Part shown: piece by piece, positions 41,387-49,815 of the stretch
Layout: each line of letters starts with the position of its first letter
Position numbering within the stretch: the stretch's first letter is position 1
Source of the DNA: Oscillospiraceae bacterium
GTDB taxonomy: Bacteria > Bacillota > Clostridia > Oscillospirales > Oscillospiraceae
NCBI GenBank assembly: GCA_017469795.1
Contig: JAFUFT010000032.1
Span: 1 to 56,256 of the forward strand
Direction of reading: 5' to 3'
Length of the DNA stretch: 56,256 nucleotides
Translations under genes and position numbers: made by a program
The notes under the pieces: model-generated
What the model was told of the DNA's origin: nothing
Seen by the model: only the letters and a program-made list of their open reading frames with translations
The model's database searches: none

Positions 41387-43126
41387 TTATCGCTGGAGAT
41401 ACCGGTCGTAGGCATCCTGCTTAATGGAGATGCACTCGTCGATGCCCATGCTCTCAATGGTGGAGACAAAGGTGTCCCACTGGCTCTCAATGTCCTGGGC
41501 GCCGGTAATAAAGGACACGGACATGTTGGCAATGTAGGTGTCGATGTCGTTGTAAACCGCATTGTAGCGGGTGTTCTCGTCGCCGGTAAGGTCACCGTGG
41601 TACTGCTGGGAGTTGTTCCGGTTGCTGTTCCAGACGGTGGCGGTGTCGGCCTGGGCCTGGGTATCATAGACACTCTCGTAATACCGGGGATCCTGGCAGA
41701 AGGGGGCGTTCCAGTTGAGGTATACCGCCTCCGCCACGAAGGAACCGTAGCCCTCCGGGTTGTTGGTGACCAGTTCTGTCAGCCGGGGCACCCCGTCGGC
41801 GTCATACTCAAAGCCCTCGCCTTCAATGCCGAAATTGCAGGCCAGAGCGCCTTCATCGGTAAAGAACCAGTTGATAAAGCCCAGCACATAGGGCAGATGC
41901 TCCTCCGTGGGGCCAGTGGTCACGCTCCACTGGTTGGACAGGGGGTTGGTGTTGGGAGTGCGGCCCAAGGTGATGGTCTCGGTGCCGGTGGGGGTCATGT
42001 CGGCGATGGGGATGACCTCCCAGTCCGGATCGGAGGCGCTCTCCTTGCTGGCGGAGGAGAAAATGTCGGCGCCGGTCATGAACACGCCCAGGGTGCCGTC
42101 CTGCATCTTGGCGTCATAGCTAACACCCATGCCCTGGACGTTGCTGATGAAGTCGGGGGATATAAGTCCCTCTTCATACCACTGGTGCACCAGAGTGGCG
42201 TATTCCCTGAAGGAGTCCTCCAGATAAGCGAACCTGACAGTGTCCCCGTCGATGTAGTAACCCGCCTGAGTCATGCCCATACCGGAGCACAGGAAGTCGT
42301 TGTCCAGGAATCCAGTGGAGAACATCAGCAGGGGCTCCGGGCAGGCGTAGTCGTTTTTGAACACGGTGAGCACATCGTGGAGTGCATCGTAGGTCCTTGG
42401 CACCTCCATGCCGGACTTGTCCAGCCAGTCCTTCCGGATGCCGAAGCCCTGAGGCCGTCCGCCGGGACCGCGGCCGGCGATGTTCGCAATGGCGCCGGTA
42501 TCGGTGGTCAGGACCTTGCGGATCTCCTCATCGTTCTTCAGGAAATAGGCAAAGTCCGGCATCATCTCATCGATATAGGGAGCCACGTCCATGACGATTT
42601 CGTCCTCCAGCGCCGCGTCGGCGCTGCCGTAGGCGAAGGTCGCGCCCACGATGACGTCGTAGTCTCCGGTGGTGCCGGAGGCGCACATAAGCTGGAACTG
42701 CTCCTGTTCCACCGCCACAGAGACGGTGGTGGTGATCATTTCGATGCCGGTGGCCTCAGCGGCCTGTCGGTAGGCGGCGGACTGAGAGACTTCCTCCATG
42801 TAGGGTGCCACATGGGGCGGCAGGCTCACCCAGACGGTGACAGCCTCGCTGCCGTCGGTGACCATGGGATAGTCCAGAGTGGGGTGTTCTTCAGCGGGGG
42901 CTTCCTCCACGGGAGCCTCCTCTGAGGGTTCTTCCTCGGCAGCGGAAGCCTCCGCAGCTGCAGGGGCCTCCTCGGCAGGGGCCTCCTCAGCAGGGGCCTC
43001 CTCGGCAGGGGCAGCCGCCTCTTCAGCAGGCGCACTCTCCGGCTGTGCTGCAGGAGCACTGCCGCAGGCGGACAGCATTCCCAGTACCAGTACAGCGGTC
43101 ATCAAAAGGGCTAACAGCTTTTTCAT
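41387..43126 (-). CDS. SBP6, extracellular solute-binding lipoprotein
   Basis: Lipoprotein of 579 aa with lipobox MLSAC (Cys 21). Its stalk is the most repetitive of the set: near-perfect EEAPA/AEEAP units from about 30 to 75, encoded by imperfect 15-nt DNA repeats. Binding domain from HPTLDYPMVTDGSEAVTVWV; landmarks FQLMCASGTTGDYDVIVGA, GYYIDGDTVRFAYLEDSFRE and WFFTDEGALACNFGIEG. ATG 43126 follows AGGAGG. Second gene of the leftward operon, 141 nt after flavodoxin-like 2. A binding protein sitting between two flavodoxin-like genes implies that its ligand feeds the redox part of the pathway. Confidence 0.88.
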   Translation of the reverse strand: MKKLLALLMTAVLVLGMLSACGSAPAAQPESAPAEEAAAPAEEAPAEEAPAEEAPAAAEASAAEEEPSEEAPVEEAPAEEHPTLDYPMVTDGSEAVTVWVSLPPHVAPYMEEVSQSAAYRQAAEATGIEMITTTVSVAVEQEQFQLMCASGTTGDYDVIVGATFAYGSADAALEDEIVMDVAPYIDEMMPDFAYFLKNDEEIRKVLTTDTGAIANIAGRGPGGRPQGFGIRKDWLDKSGMEVPRTYDALHDVLTVFKNDYACPEPLLMFSTGFLDNDFLCSGMGMTQAGYYIDGDTVRFAYLEDSFREYATLVHQWYEEGLISPDFISNVQGMGVSYDAKMQDGTLGVFMTGADIFSSASKESASDPDWEVIPIADMTPTGTETITLGRTPNTNPLSNQWSVTTGPTEEHLPYVLGFINWFFTDEGALACNFGIEGEGFEYDADGVPRLTELVTNNPEGYGSFVAEAVYLNWNAPFCQDPRYYESVYDTQAQADTATVWNSNRNNSQQYHGDLTGDENTRYNAVYNDIDTYIANMSVSFITGAQDIESQWDTFVSTIESMGIDECISIKQDAYDRYLQR

Positions 43127-43267
43127 AGGTTCCTCCTGTTCCGGACGGCGGTATCATCGGCCGCCTTCCTTGCAATTAAAGGTGAAATACCGTATAATAA
43201 GAAACCGAAAGGAAAGGGAGCGCCGGACGCCGGACGGACCAGGCATCCAGACACTGCAGGCGGAAGA

Positions 43268-44065
43268 TCAGCCGATGCAGAGGTACTCGCCATAGGTCTC
43301 CTGAGGCTTTTTGCGGTTAAAGAAAAAGTCCTGGATCAGGTTTTGCATAAAGTACTCCGCCATCAGCAGATCCCGGTCATTGGGCCGGTTCTCCAGATCA
43401 TATTTAGGGGCAATGAAGTGTTCCATGCCCTCATAGTCGGGCATGTCTCTGGGATCTGCCACGGCCTCCTGCATCTTCTTGTGACCCTCCTCGTCCAGCT
43501 TGGCAAACTCCGGCGCATGGGGGTTCTCCTTGTAGAGCTGCACCAGGGGCGCGGCATTTTCCACCTGGACGCCCATAATGGCGGAGACCCGGTCCACGGC
43601 CATGTGAGAGATCTCACCGCCGGGGCAGGAGAATTCGCCCACGATCTTCAGGCCCAGACACTCCAGATACTGCTTCTCCACCGCCAGCGTGGAGTAGGCC
43701 TCCCGGATGGCCCCGGCGTAGGTGGCAAACACCACGCCCTTGACGTCGTTGGGGTCCACGTCCCCGGAGGGCATGCCGGGCATCATGGCGCCCTTCCACA
43801 TTCTCGGTGGCTCCGGCTGGGTCAGACCAAGCACCCGGCCAATGGCGGGAGCCGGGAGTCCGGCCATGATGGGGCTGCCCAGGCATACAAAGTCGTAGTC
43901 GTCAAAGTACACCGGGTCCTTTTTGAAGTTTGTGTTCTTATCGATCTTCACCAGATCGTATTCCCAGCCCACATTTTCAAACGCCTTGCCGAAGGCCTTG
44001 GCCACCCGGTAGGTGTTGCCGGTGACGGACGCCACCATGATCAGACCTTTTTTCTTGATTGCCAT
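43268..44065 (-). CDS. flavodoxin-like protein 2
   Basis: 265-aa flavodoxin-fold protein with an intact phosphate loop GLIMVASVTGNTYRVAKAF, then YFDDYDFVCLGSPIMAGLP and VVFATYAGAIREAYSTL. It is a paralogue of flavodoxin-like 1; both share the YFDDYD-CLGSPI stretch and an extended C-terminal part ending in GEYLCIG/GSQYISIS. A short Met/Pro-rich insert (MWKGAMMPGMPSGDVDP) lies at about 93-110. ATG 44065 with AAGGAGG; a longer reading frame is unsupported. First gene of the leftward operon, behind a promoter with the TGAAA direct repeat. Confidence 0.8.
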   Translation of the reverse strand: MAIKKKGLIMVASVTGNTYRVAKAFGKAFENVGWEYDLVKIDKNTNFKKDPVYFDDYDFVCLGSPIMAGLPAPAIGRVLGLTQPEPPRMWKGAMMPGMPSGDVDPNDVKGVVFATYAGAIREAYSTLAVEKQYLECLGLKIVGEFSCPGGEISHMAVDRVSAIMGVQVENAAPLVQLYKENPHAPEFAKLDEEGHKKMQEAVADPRDMPDYEGMEHFIAPKYDLENRPNDRDLLMAEYFMQNLIQDFFFNRKKPQETYGEYLCIG

Positions 44066-44108
44066 GTTATTACCTCCTTGGGGAAATATCCCCTGTTTCG
44101 ATGATCCC

Positions 44109-44162
44109 ATTATAACAGGATTTTCCTGAGGGCGCTTTCACAAATGAACCAGAAATCTTTCA
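44109..44162 (-). promoter_or_regulatory. TGAAA direct-repeat site and promoter of the flavodoxin-SBP6-OYE operon
   Basis: Minus-strand TGAAAG boxes at 44162-44157 and 44140-44135 have a 22-bp period. Exactly 20 bp follow to -10 TATAAT (44114-44109). No good -35 is present, as in AraC-activated promoters. The same geometry occurs at 45847-45900. Confidence 0.65.
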
Positions 44163-44198
44163 GAATGGGGAATCTCCATTCTCATGGGAGGATGCGGT

Positions 44199-45746
44199 AT
44201 GCAACGAAGCATTGTCGTTTCAGCGGATCAAACCTTTCTGGAGACGCTGCGGCAGCTGTACCGGGATCACCCGGAGGAGGCTATGCCCATTGAGGCGCCA
44301 AGCCCGGCTGAGGCCCTGGCCGTCCTGGACCGGGGGAATATCAGGCTGGTGCTGGTAGACGAGACCATACCGGAGGCAGCGCGCGAGGACTTCTTCCGTA
44401 CCAACACAGCTGCCTTCCCGGGCACCTGGTTTGTCTTCACAGGACAGACCCGCTGCCCCGGGGTCCTGCATCTGGACACCCCCATCGAATGGGAACCCCT
44501 GTCCTTCTTCCTCGGGAACCGGCCTCTGCCGGATCTGGAGGAAAACAGCGGCGACTGGATGCGGCACTATATGGAGCAGGCCTATCCCATCCTGCTTCAT
44601 CACCTGTGGACCGGCATCTTAAACGGCTGGGTCCGGTCGGACCGGACCTTGATCCTGATGGCAGGGCGGCGGATCGCCGTTCCCTATCTGGAAGACATGC
44701 AGCTTCTGCCGGTGCTGGTCAAGACCGTCCACCAGAGCAAGGTTGCGGAGAGCCACTCCAACGCCAGCCGGGATCATCTGTTTTTCAGCACCCTGCTGAC
44801 CCGGCATCTGCTAACCGCCCCTGACGGTGGGGCGGCTCTGGATCGCTACAGCCAGAAGTGGGCGGTGCTGGCCTACATGGATGTGTACCCCTGCTCGCCG
44901 GAGGAGATGGAGCAGAGGTGTCTGGGGGCTGCGGCAGAGGCAGAGGCAATGAACTGGCAGCTCCGGTTCTACATCGGCACTCCGGTGACACCGGAGGACC
45001 TGCAGGAGCAGTGGAATGCCCTGGAGGCCTTGAGCGCTGGGGATGTGGGTTTTCAGCCCGGCGTGGTCCATATGGGAGCCCAGATTCCCAGAGACGCCCC
45101 GCCTCTGCCGGACATGCAGCTTCTGGGGGCCCTGCTGGAGCAGGGGCGGTTCCGGGAGGCGGGGGCGCGCATCGATGAATATGTGCTGCCCTTGGCTCGG
45201 TCGGACCGGATCGGCACCGGGTGGCTCATGCATCTCCGAGACGAGCTGCTGCAGGCGATCTATACCGCCCTTCAGTTCCACGGCATCCCTGCAGAGCTGG
45301 TGTTGACGGAGCAGCGCATGGGGGAGGACTTCCAGCGCTCCGCCACCACGGTGCTACTCCTGCTGGCCTGGGTTCGGGCGATTTTGGAGAGAATGGAGGA
45401 ATTTCTGGAGTCGGAGCAGGCTGATACCCCGGTGAAAAGGGCCCGGAAATACATCCTGCAGAATCTGGATCAGGAACTCTCCCGGGAGGACATCGCCGCC
45501 CATGTGTTCGTCTCCAGCGGTTATCTTGGCCGGCTTTTTAAGCGGGAGACCGGCATGAGCCTGTCGGAGTATATCTTCCAGGAGCGCATGAAACTGGCCG
45601 CCCGTCTGCTCTCCCAGACCAGTCTCTACGTCACTGCCGTTGCCATGCGGGTGGGCTTCTCCAACTTCCCCTATTTTTCCACCCAGTTCAAGAAATACAG
45701 CGGCATGACCCCGGTGGAATACCGCAGAAGAGCCGGAGAAAGATAG
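44199..45746 (+). CDS. AraC/YesN-type transcriptional regulator 3 with degenerate receiver
   Basis: 515-aa regulator. The N-terminal 110 residues look like a response-regulator receiver (IRLVLVDETIPEAA holds the likely phospho-Asp), but the acidic pair expected near the start is AD. Phosphorylation is therefore doubtful and no histidine kinase gene is nearby. Middle region of about 280 residues as in YesN-like proteins. C-terminal AraC domain: LSREDIAAHVFVSSGYLGRL and VTAVAMRVGFSNFPYFSTQF, then SGMTPVEYRRR. Start at ATG 44199 (GGGAGGA 6 nt upstream) and not the ATG 15 nt earlier that overlaps this ribosome site. The two transcription units on its flanks carry the same direct repeat, so it probably controls both. 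Confidence 0.87.
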   Translation: MQRSIVVSADQTFLETLRQLYRDHPEEAMPIEAPSPAEALAVLDRGNIRLVLVDETIPEAAREDFFRTNTAAFPGTWFVFTGQTRCPGVLHLDTPIEWEPLSFFLGNRPLPDLEENSGDWMRHYMEQAYPILLHHLWTGILNGWVRSDRTLILMAGRRIAVPYLEDMQLLPVLVKTVHQSKVAESHSNASRDHLFFSTLLTRHLLTAPDGGAALDRYSQKWAVLAYMDVYPCSPEEMEQRCLGAAAEAEAMNWQLRFYIGTPVTPEDLQEQWNALEALSAGDVGFQPGVVHMGAQIPRDAPPLPDMQLLGALLEQGRFREAGARIDEYVLPLARSDRIGTGWLMHLRDELLQAIYTALQFHGIPAELVLTEQRMGEDFQRSATTVLLLLAWVRAILERMEEFLESEQADTPVKRARKYILQNLDQELSREDIAAHVFVSSGYLGRLFKRETGMSLSEYIFQERMKLAARLLSQTSLYVTAVAMRVGFSNFPYFSTQFKKYSGMTPVEYRRRAGER

Positions 45747-45767
45747 AAATTTGAATTCCCCGTATCC

Positions 45768-45803
45768 GCAACGCATGGCGCTTGATAAGCGCCATGCGTT
45801 TGC
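45768..45803 (+). terminator. terminator of AraC regulator 3
   Basis: ACGCATGGCGCTT / AAGCGCCATGCGT perfect 13-bp stem, 3-nt loop, short T-run (TTTGCG). Confidence 0.8.
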
Positions 45804-45846
45804 GATTCGGATCTGCGCAGTTTGCCATCCCCACCAGTACCAAAAA

Positions 45847-45900
45847 TGAAATAACCCCTGTCCGTTTTTGAAAGAAAAATGGCGAGGTTCCCCCTATAAT
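45847..45900 (+). promoter_or_regulatory. TGAAA direct-repeat site and promoter of SBP7
   Basis: TGAAAT at 45847 and TGAAAG at 45869 (22-bp period), then 20 bp to -10 TATAAT at 45895-45900. Spacing is identical to the site at 44109-44162. No -35 consensus. Confidence 0.65.
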
Positions 45901-45939
45901 GAAAGTGTACTAAACTACACAGGACAGGAGGAATCCCTT

Positions 45940-47700
45940 GTGAAAAGAATGACCGTTATACTGCTGGCGCTGGCCATGCTGCTGAGCCTGATGGCGGGCT
46001 GCGGCGGGACCGGAGCGTCCGCTGTGCAGGATGCGGCGCCCGGTAATCAGGAGGCTGCGGAGGCCCCCGCATCCGAGGCGGAGGAAGCCGCTCAGCCGGA
46101 AGCCGAACCCGAGACCGCTGCAGCGCCGGAAGCCGAAGCGTCTGCCGGGGCGGAGGCATCTGCCGCCGAGCCGGAGGAAGAGCCCCCGGAGACTGCCGCT
46201 GCGCCGGACCGGATCGATCCCCCGGCCAACCCCTATACCCTCCCGCTGTCGGAGGACAATGCCACCTTCACCTTCTTCTGGACCTATCCGCCCTTCCTGG
46301 CCGAGATGATCGAGGATCTGACCGACGGATACGCCCGGCAGGAGCTGGAGGCGCGCACCGGCGTGCACATCGAGTTTGACGCGGTCTCGGCTGCTGTGGC
46401 CGGGGATCAGTTTCAGCTCATGGTGGCCGCCGACTCTTACGCCGATATCATCCAGGACGTGACCAACTACTACACCGCCGGCATGGACCGGGCTGTCACT
46501 GACGAGATCGTACTGGACCTGAAGGACATGATGCAGGAATACATGCCCGTCTACTACGAGATGATCACCGCCAATGATCTCATCCGCAAGCAGCTGACCT
46601 CCTCCGACGGCTATATGGGGGCCATTTACCGGCTCTACGCCGAGCCCTCCGTACCCAAGAGCGGCAATATCATCCGTCAGGACTGGCTGGATGATCTGGG
46701 TCTCGACACACCTTACACTGTCGGAGATTATTATGACATACTCACCGCCTTCAAGAACGAAAAGGGTGCCACGGAGCCTTTCTACCTGATGAATACCGGC
46801 TCCGCCTTCACCAACGGCCTCATTGGCGCCTACGGTATCATCAATGACTTCTACCAGGCGGATGGACAGGTGAAATACGGTCCCCTGGAGCCCGGCTTCA
46901 AGGATTATCTGACGGAGATGAACAAGTGGTACTCTGAGGGTCTGATCTCCCCTGACTACCTCAACAACGTCTACGGCTACCCGGACAACGGCGCCGTCAC
47001 GGCCGGGCGTATCGGCATCTTCGCCCAGGAAAACAATTACATGCAGGATGTCTACAGCTTCACCGACGACACGAGCATCGTGCTCTCCGCCATTCCCAAC
47101 GCTGTGCTGGAACCTGGCCAGACCAACAATTTCATTGCCTTCGGCGACTGGATCGGCGGCGTGAGCTGGTCCATCTCCACGGACTGCTCCGATCCGGAAC
47201 TGCTGCTGAACTTCATCGACTACCTGTTTACCGACGAGGGCAGCCTTCTGGCCAACTACGGTGTGGAGGGACTGAGCTGGGACTATGACGAAAACGGCAA
47301 GCCTCTGATCAACGAGGCCATCACCGATAACCCGGACTACAACAGCGCCACGGCTCAGCTCAAGTACACCCTCCTGTGGGCTCCCTTTGTGGAGGACTAT
47401 GACCGGTTCAACGTGGGCTACACCCAGGCTGCCATTGATGCCGCGGACATCTGGCGGGAGCAGTCCTCCAGCGCCTGCATCATGCCAACCGGCGTATCCG
47501 TCTCCGCCGAGTACATCTCCGACTACAACGCTGCCTACGGGGACGTTTACGCCTTCACTTCCGAAAATGTCAACCGCTTCATTACCGGCGACCGGCCCCT
47601 GGAGGAGTTTGACGCCTTTACCGGCGAGCTTCGGGACATGGGCGTAGATACCTGCCTGGAGATCTGGCAGAAGATGCTGGACGCCTTCAACGCCAAATAA
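45940..47700 (+). CDS. SBP7, extracellular solute-binding lipoprotein
   Basis: Lipoprotein of 586 aa; GTG 45940 after AGGAGGAATC (a Met codon 9 nt later could also serve). Lipobox LMAGC (Cys 21), long Ala/Glu/Pro stalk to about 112, then YTLPLSEDNATFTFFWTYPP. Landmarks: FDAVSAAVAGDQFQLMVAAD, MDRAVTDEIVLDLKDMMQEY, PLEPGFKDYLTEMNKWYSEG and YLFTDEGSLLANYGVEGLSW. It resembles SBP2 in the YGP-LE-GFK segment. It is a single-gene unit under the AraC regulator 3 site and ends in a copy of the 49-nt hairpin element. Ligand unknown. Confidence 0.88.
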   Translation: MKRMTVILLALAMLLSLMAGCGGTGASAVQDAAPGNQEAAEAPASEAEEAAQPEAEPETAAAPEAEASAGAEASAAEPEEEPPETAAAPDRIDPPANPYTLPLSEDNATFTFFWTYPPFLAEMIEDLTDGYARQELEARTGVHIEFDAVSAAVAGDQFQLMVAADSYADIIQDVTNYYTAGMDRAVTDEIVLDLKDMMQEYMPVYYEMITANDLIRKQLTSSDGYMGAIYRLYAEPSVPKSGNIIRQDWLDDLGLDTPYTVGDYYDILTAFKNEKGATEPFYLMNTGSAFTNGLIGAYGIINDFYQADGQVKYGPLEPGFKDYLTEMNKWYSEGLISPDYLNNVYGYPDNGAVTAGRIGIFAQENNYMQDVYSFTDDTSIVLSAIPNAVLEPGQTNNFIAFGDWIGGVSWSISTDCSDPELLLNFIDYLFTDEGSLLANYGVEGLSWDYDENGKPLINEAITDNPDYNSATAQLKYTLLWAPFVEDYDRFNVGYTQAAIDAADIWREQSSSACIMPTGVSVSAEYISDYNAAYGDVYAFTSENVNRFITGDRPLEEFDAFTGELRDMGVDTCLEIWQKMLDAFNAK

Positions 47701-47713
47701 GGCTGAATCGGAA

Positions 47714-47769
47714 ACACCCCCGCCCGACACGAACACGGAAATGCTCCATGATTCGATCGGGCGGGGTGT
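47714..47769 (+). terminator. terminator, copy B of the 49-nt hairpin element
   Basis: CCCCGCCCGA pairs with TCGGGCGGGG; flanking ACAC/GTGT extends the stem; TCTTGTCTTTAT follows. Outer-stem bases differ from copy A with matching changes on both sides. Confidence 0.8.
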
Positions 47770-47836
47770 CTTGTCTTTATATACCGGTAATCCCAGGAGT
47801 TTTATTGCATTTTGTCTGCCGTTTCAATCACAGTTT

Positions 47837-49639
47837 TCACTGCAGCCGACCGAAATACCGTTCCCCGGCAGATTCATAGGCGTCTGCGACCTCGTCGATG
47901 CCCATGGATTCCACGGTGGAGACGTAATCATCCCAGACGCTGTCGATGTCGGTCTCTCCCACCAGCATCTTTCCGATCTGCTCGGCCACATAAGTGGAGA
48001 TGTCGGCATAGTACCGCTGGACCGTATCCGTCTCTTCGGTATCGAGGGTAAACAGGCCGGTAAAGGAACTCTTGTTGACCTGGCGCTTTCCGGTCCAGGT
48101 CTCCAGCGCGGAGCGCTGAATGTCGGAATAGGCCGCTTTCAGGCTCTCGCAGTTCTTGGCGTACATATTGATATTGATGGCATACTGATTCAGGGCGTTG
48201 TCGGTGGAAAGCCCGTCAGGATTGTTGGAGATCAGGTCGGAATAACAGGGTTTCCCGTTTTCATCATAGCTCAGGCCCTCTCCCTCCAGACCGTACTGGC
48301 TCAAAAGGCTGCCCTCTTCTGAGAAGTGATAATCCAGCCAGCGCAGGGCGGACTCCGGATCCGGGCAGGAGGTGCAGATGGCCAGATTGATGCTCAGGGC
48401 GGTCACGTCCCCGAAGCCCACCGTCTGATCTGCCTCCAGCTTCGGTTCAGAGGCGCCCGCCAGCATGTAATCGGGATCATTCACCTGTCCGGCGGAGATC
48501 CAGTAGTCCATGAACTGGCAGTCCTGCCAGAACACACCGTAGCTGCCCCCGGCAATGGCGGAGGAGTCCAGCATATCCCAGCTGAGCAGGTCTCGGGTGA
48601 TGAGGCCTTCGTCATACCACCGGGCCATCATAGTGATATAGTCCCGATAAGTGTCGGTGATGTAGGTGTATTCCAGCTCGTCATTCTCGTTATAGATGAA
48701 GCTTCCTGCGGAGGACTCCGCCGCCGCGCCGGCTCTGGCGCCCATGGCCGCCAGGAAGGGAGACCCGGAGATGGAGGCGTCGAACCTGAGGGGCATGGGA
48801 TATTCGCACAGGCCCTCGGACTTGATGGCGCTGAGGTAATTGTAGTAGTCGTCAATGGTCTGAAGGCCATCTACGCTCATGCCTACCTTCTCCACCCAGT
48901 CGGAGCGGACGATGGCGCCGGTGGTGGTAAAGGAATTGTACTGATAGCCCGCCAGTCCTCCGATCTGGCCCTCATCATCCACGGTGGCGAGATACAGGGC
49001 CGGGTCCGCTTCCATCAATGCGGAATAGGAGGGGGCGTTCTCCTCCATCAGATCCTGAAGATCCACCACGATCTCGTTCTCGATCAGGTAGGGAACAGAA
49101 TAGAGTCCCGTCACCGCATAGTTCAGGATATTGGGAAAATCCCCGGAGGCGAACATCAGATTCAGCGATTCGGACTGGGTGGGCGGCGCGACCTCGATGA
49201 AGTCGATATGGACGCCGGTGCGCTTCTCCATTTCCTGGGCGGCGGTGGAGTCGTTCCAGCCGGTGATGGTGGCATCCATGGCAGGAGAACCGGTCCAGAA
49301 GGTGAAGGACGTGCCTTCTTCAGAAATGGGAAGGCTTACAGCGGGACGGCCCGCAATTCGTTCCTCGATGTCGTCCGGCGTCACGTATTTGGCCATCGGA
49401 TCCTCCGGTTCGGCAGGTTCCTCCAACTCTGCGGCAGACGCCGCAGAGTCTTCCGCCGTCTCCCCCGGGGCAGCGGGCGTCTCAGGTTCCGCAGCGGATG
49501 TGCTCTCTGCCACGGTCTGCTCTGCAGCGGAAGCAGCGGATGCCGCCTCCGGCGCGGAGGGCTCGGCGCTTCCGCCGCAGGCCGCCAGACACAGGATCAG
49601 GCTCAGCGCCAGCAGCAGGGCCGGCAGTTTTCTTTTCAT
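47837..49639 (-). CDS. SBP8, extracellular solute-binding lipoprotein
   Basis: Lipoprotein of 600 aa, the longest of the set. Lipobox CLAAC (Cys 21), stalk with SAAE/EEPAEPED units to about 85, then VTPDDIEERIAGRPAVSLPI before the domain start TSFTFWTGSPAMDATI. Landmarks: LNLMFASGDFPNILNYAVTG, VEKVGMSVDGLQTIDDYYNY and LDYHFSEEGSLLSQYGLEG. It ends with TDIDSVWDDYVSTVESMGID, the C-terminal motif found across the set. ATG 49639 follows AAGGAGG. A perfect palindrome lies upstream of its promoter, and the AraC regulator 4 gene is divergent, so it is probably the direct target of that regulator. Confidence 0.88.
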   Translation of the reverse strand: MKRKLPALLLALSLILCLAACGGSAEPSAPEAASAASAAEQTVAESTSAAEPETPAAPGETAEDSAASAAELEEPAEPEDPMAKYVTPDDIEERIAGRPAVSLPISEEGTSFTFWTGSPAMDATITGWNDSTAAQEMEKRTGVHIDFIEVAPPTQSESLNLMFASGDFPNILNYAVTGLYSVPYLIENEIVVDLQDLMEENAPSYSALMEADPALYLATVDDEGQIGGLAGYQYNSFTTTGAIVRSDWVEKVGMSVDGLQTIDDYYNYLSAIKSEGLCEYPMPLRFDASISGSPFLAAMGARAGAAAESSAGSFIYNENDELEYTYITDTYRDYITMMARWYDEGLITRDLLSWDMLDSSAIAGGSYGVFWQDCQFMDYWISAGQVNDPDYMLAGASEPKLEADQTVGFGDVTALSINLAICTSCPDPESALRWLDYHFSEEGSLLSQYGLEGEGLSYDENGKPCYSDLISNNPDGLSTDNALNQYAININMYAKNCESLKAAYSDIQRSALETWTGKRQVNKSSFTGLFTLDTEETDTVQRYYADISTYVAEQIGKMLVGETDIDSVWDDYVSTVESMGIDEVADAYESAGERYFGRLQ

Positions 49640-49701
49640 GAGTGGTTCCTCCTTCTTGTGTTGTTCTACAGGATCATCATAGCACAAAGGGAAGGCCCTG
49701 G

Positions 49702-49721
49702 GGAACGATCAAAATCGTTCC
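49702..49721. promoter_or_regulatory. palindromic operator candidate upstream of SBP8
   Basis: GGAACGAT-CAAA-ATCGTTCC is a perfect 8-bp inverted repeat between the divergent SBP8 and AraC regulator 4 genes. It lies just upstream of a weak SBP8 promoter (TATGAT about 36 bp from the shared CGATTTTGAT core). Confidence 0.5.
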
Positions 49722-49763
49722 TGCGAATCCTTCATTTTCTGTCGTTTTCACGGCTGTTTCCCC

Positions 49764-49791
49764 TTGACGCGGAGCTGTTTCCTGATCTAAT
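49764..49791 (+). promoter_or_regulatory. promoter of AraC regulator 4
   Basis: TTGACG (49764-49769), 16-bp spacer, TCTAAT (49786-49791). The -10 touches an ATG at 49792, which supports the later ATG 49816 as the start of translation. Confidence 0.6.
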
Positions 49792-49815
49792 ATGGTGGAA
49801 AAGGCGGTGATATCC

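Noticed and set aside
42880..43040. CRISPR-like short repeats
   Set aside because: The imperfect 15-nt repeats are in frame inside SBP6 and encode EEAPA units; no spacers or cas genes.
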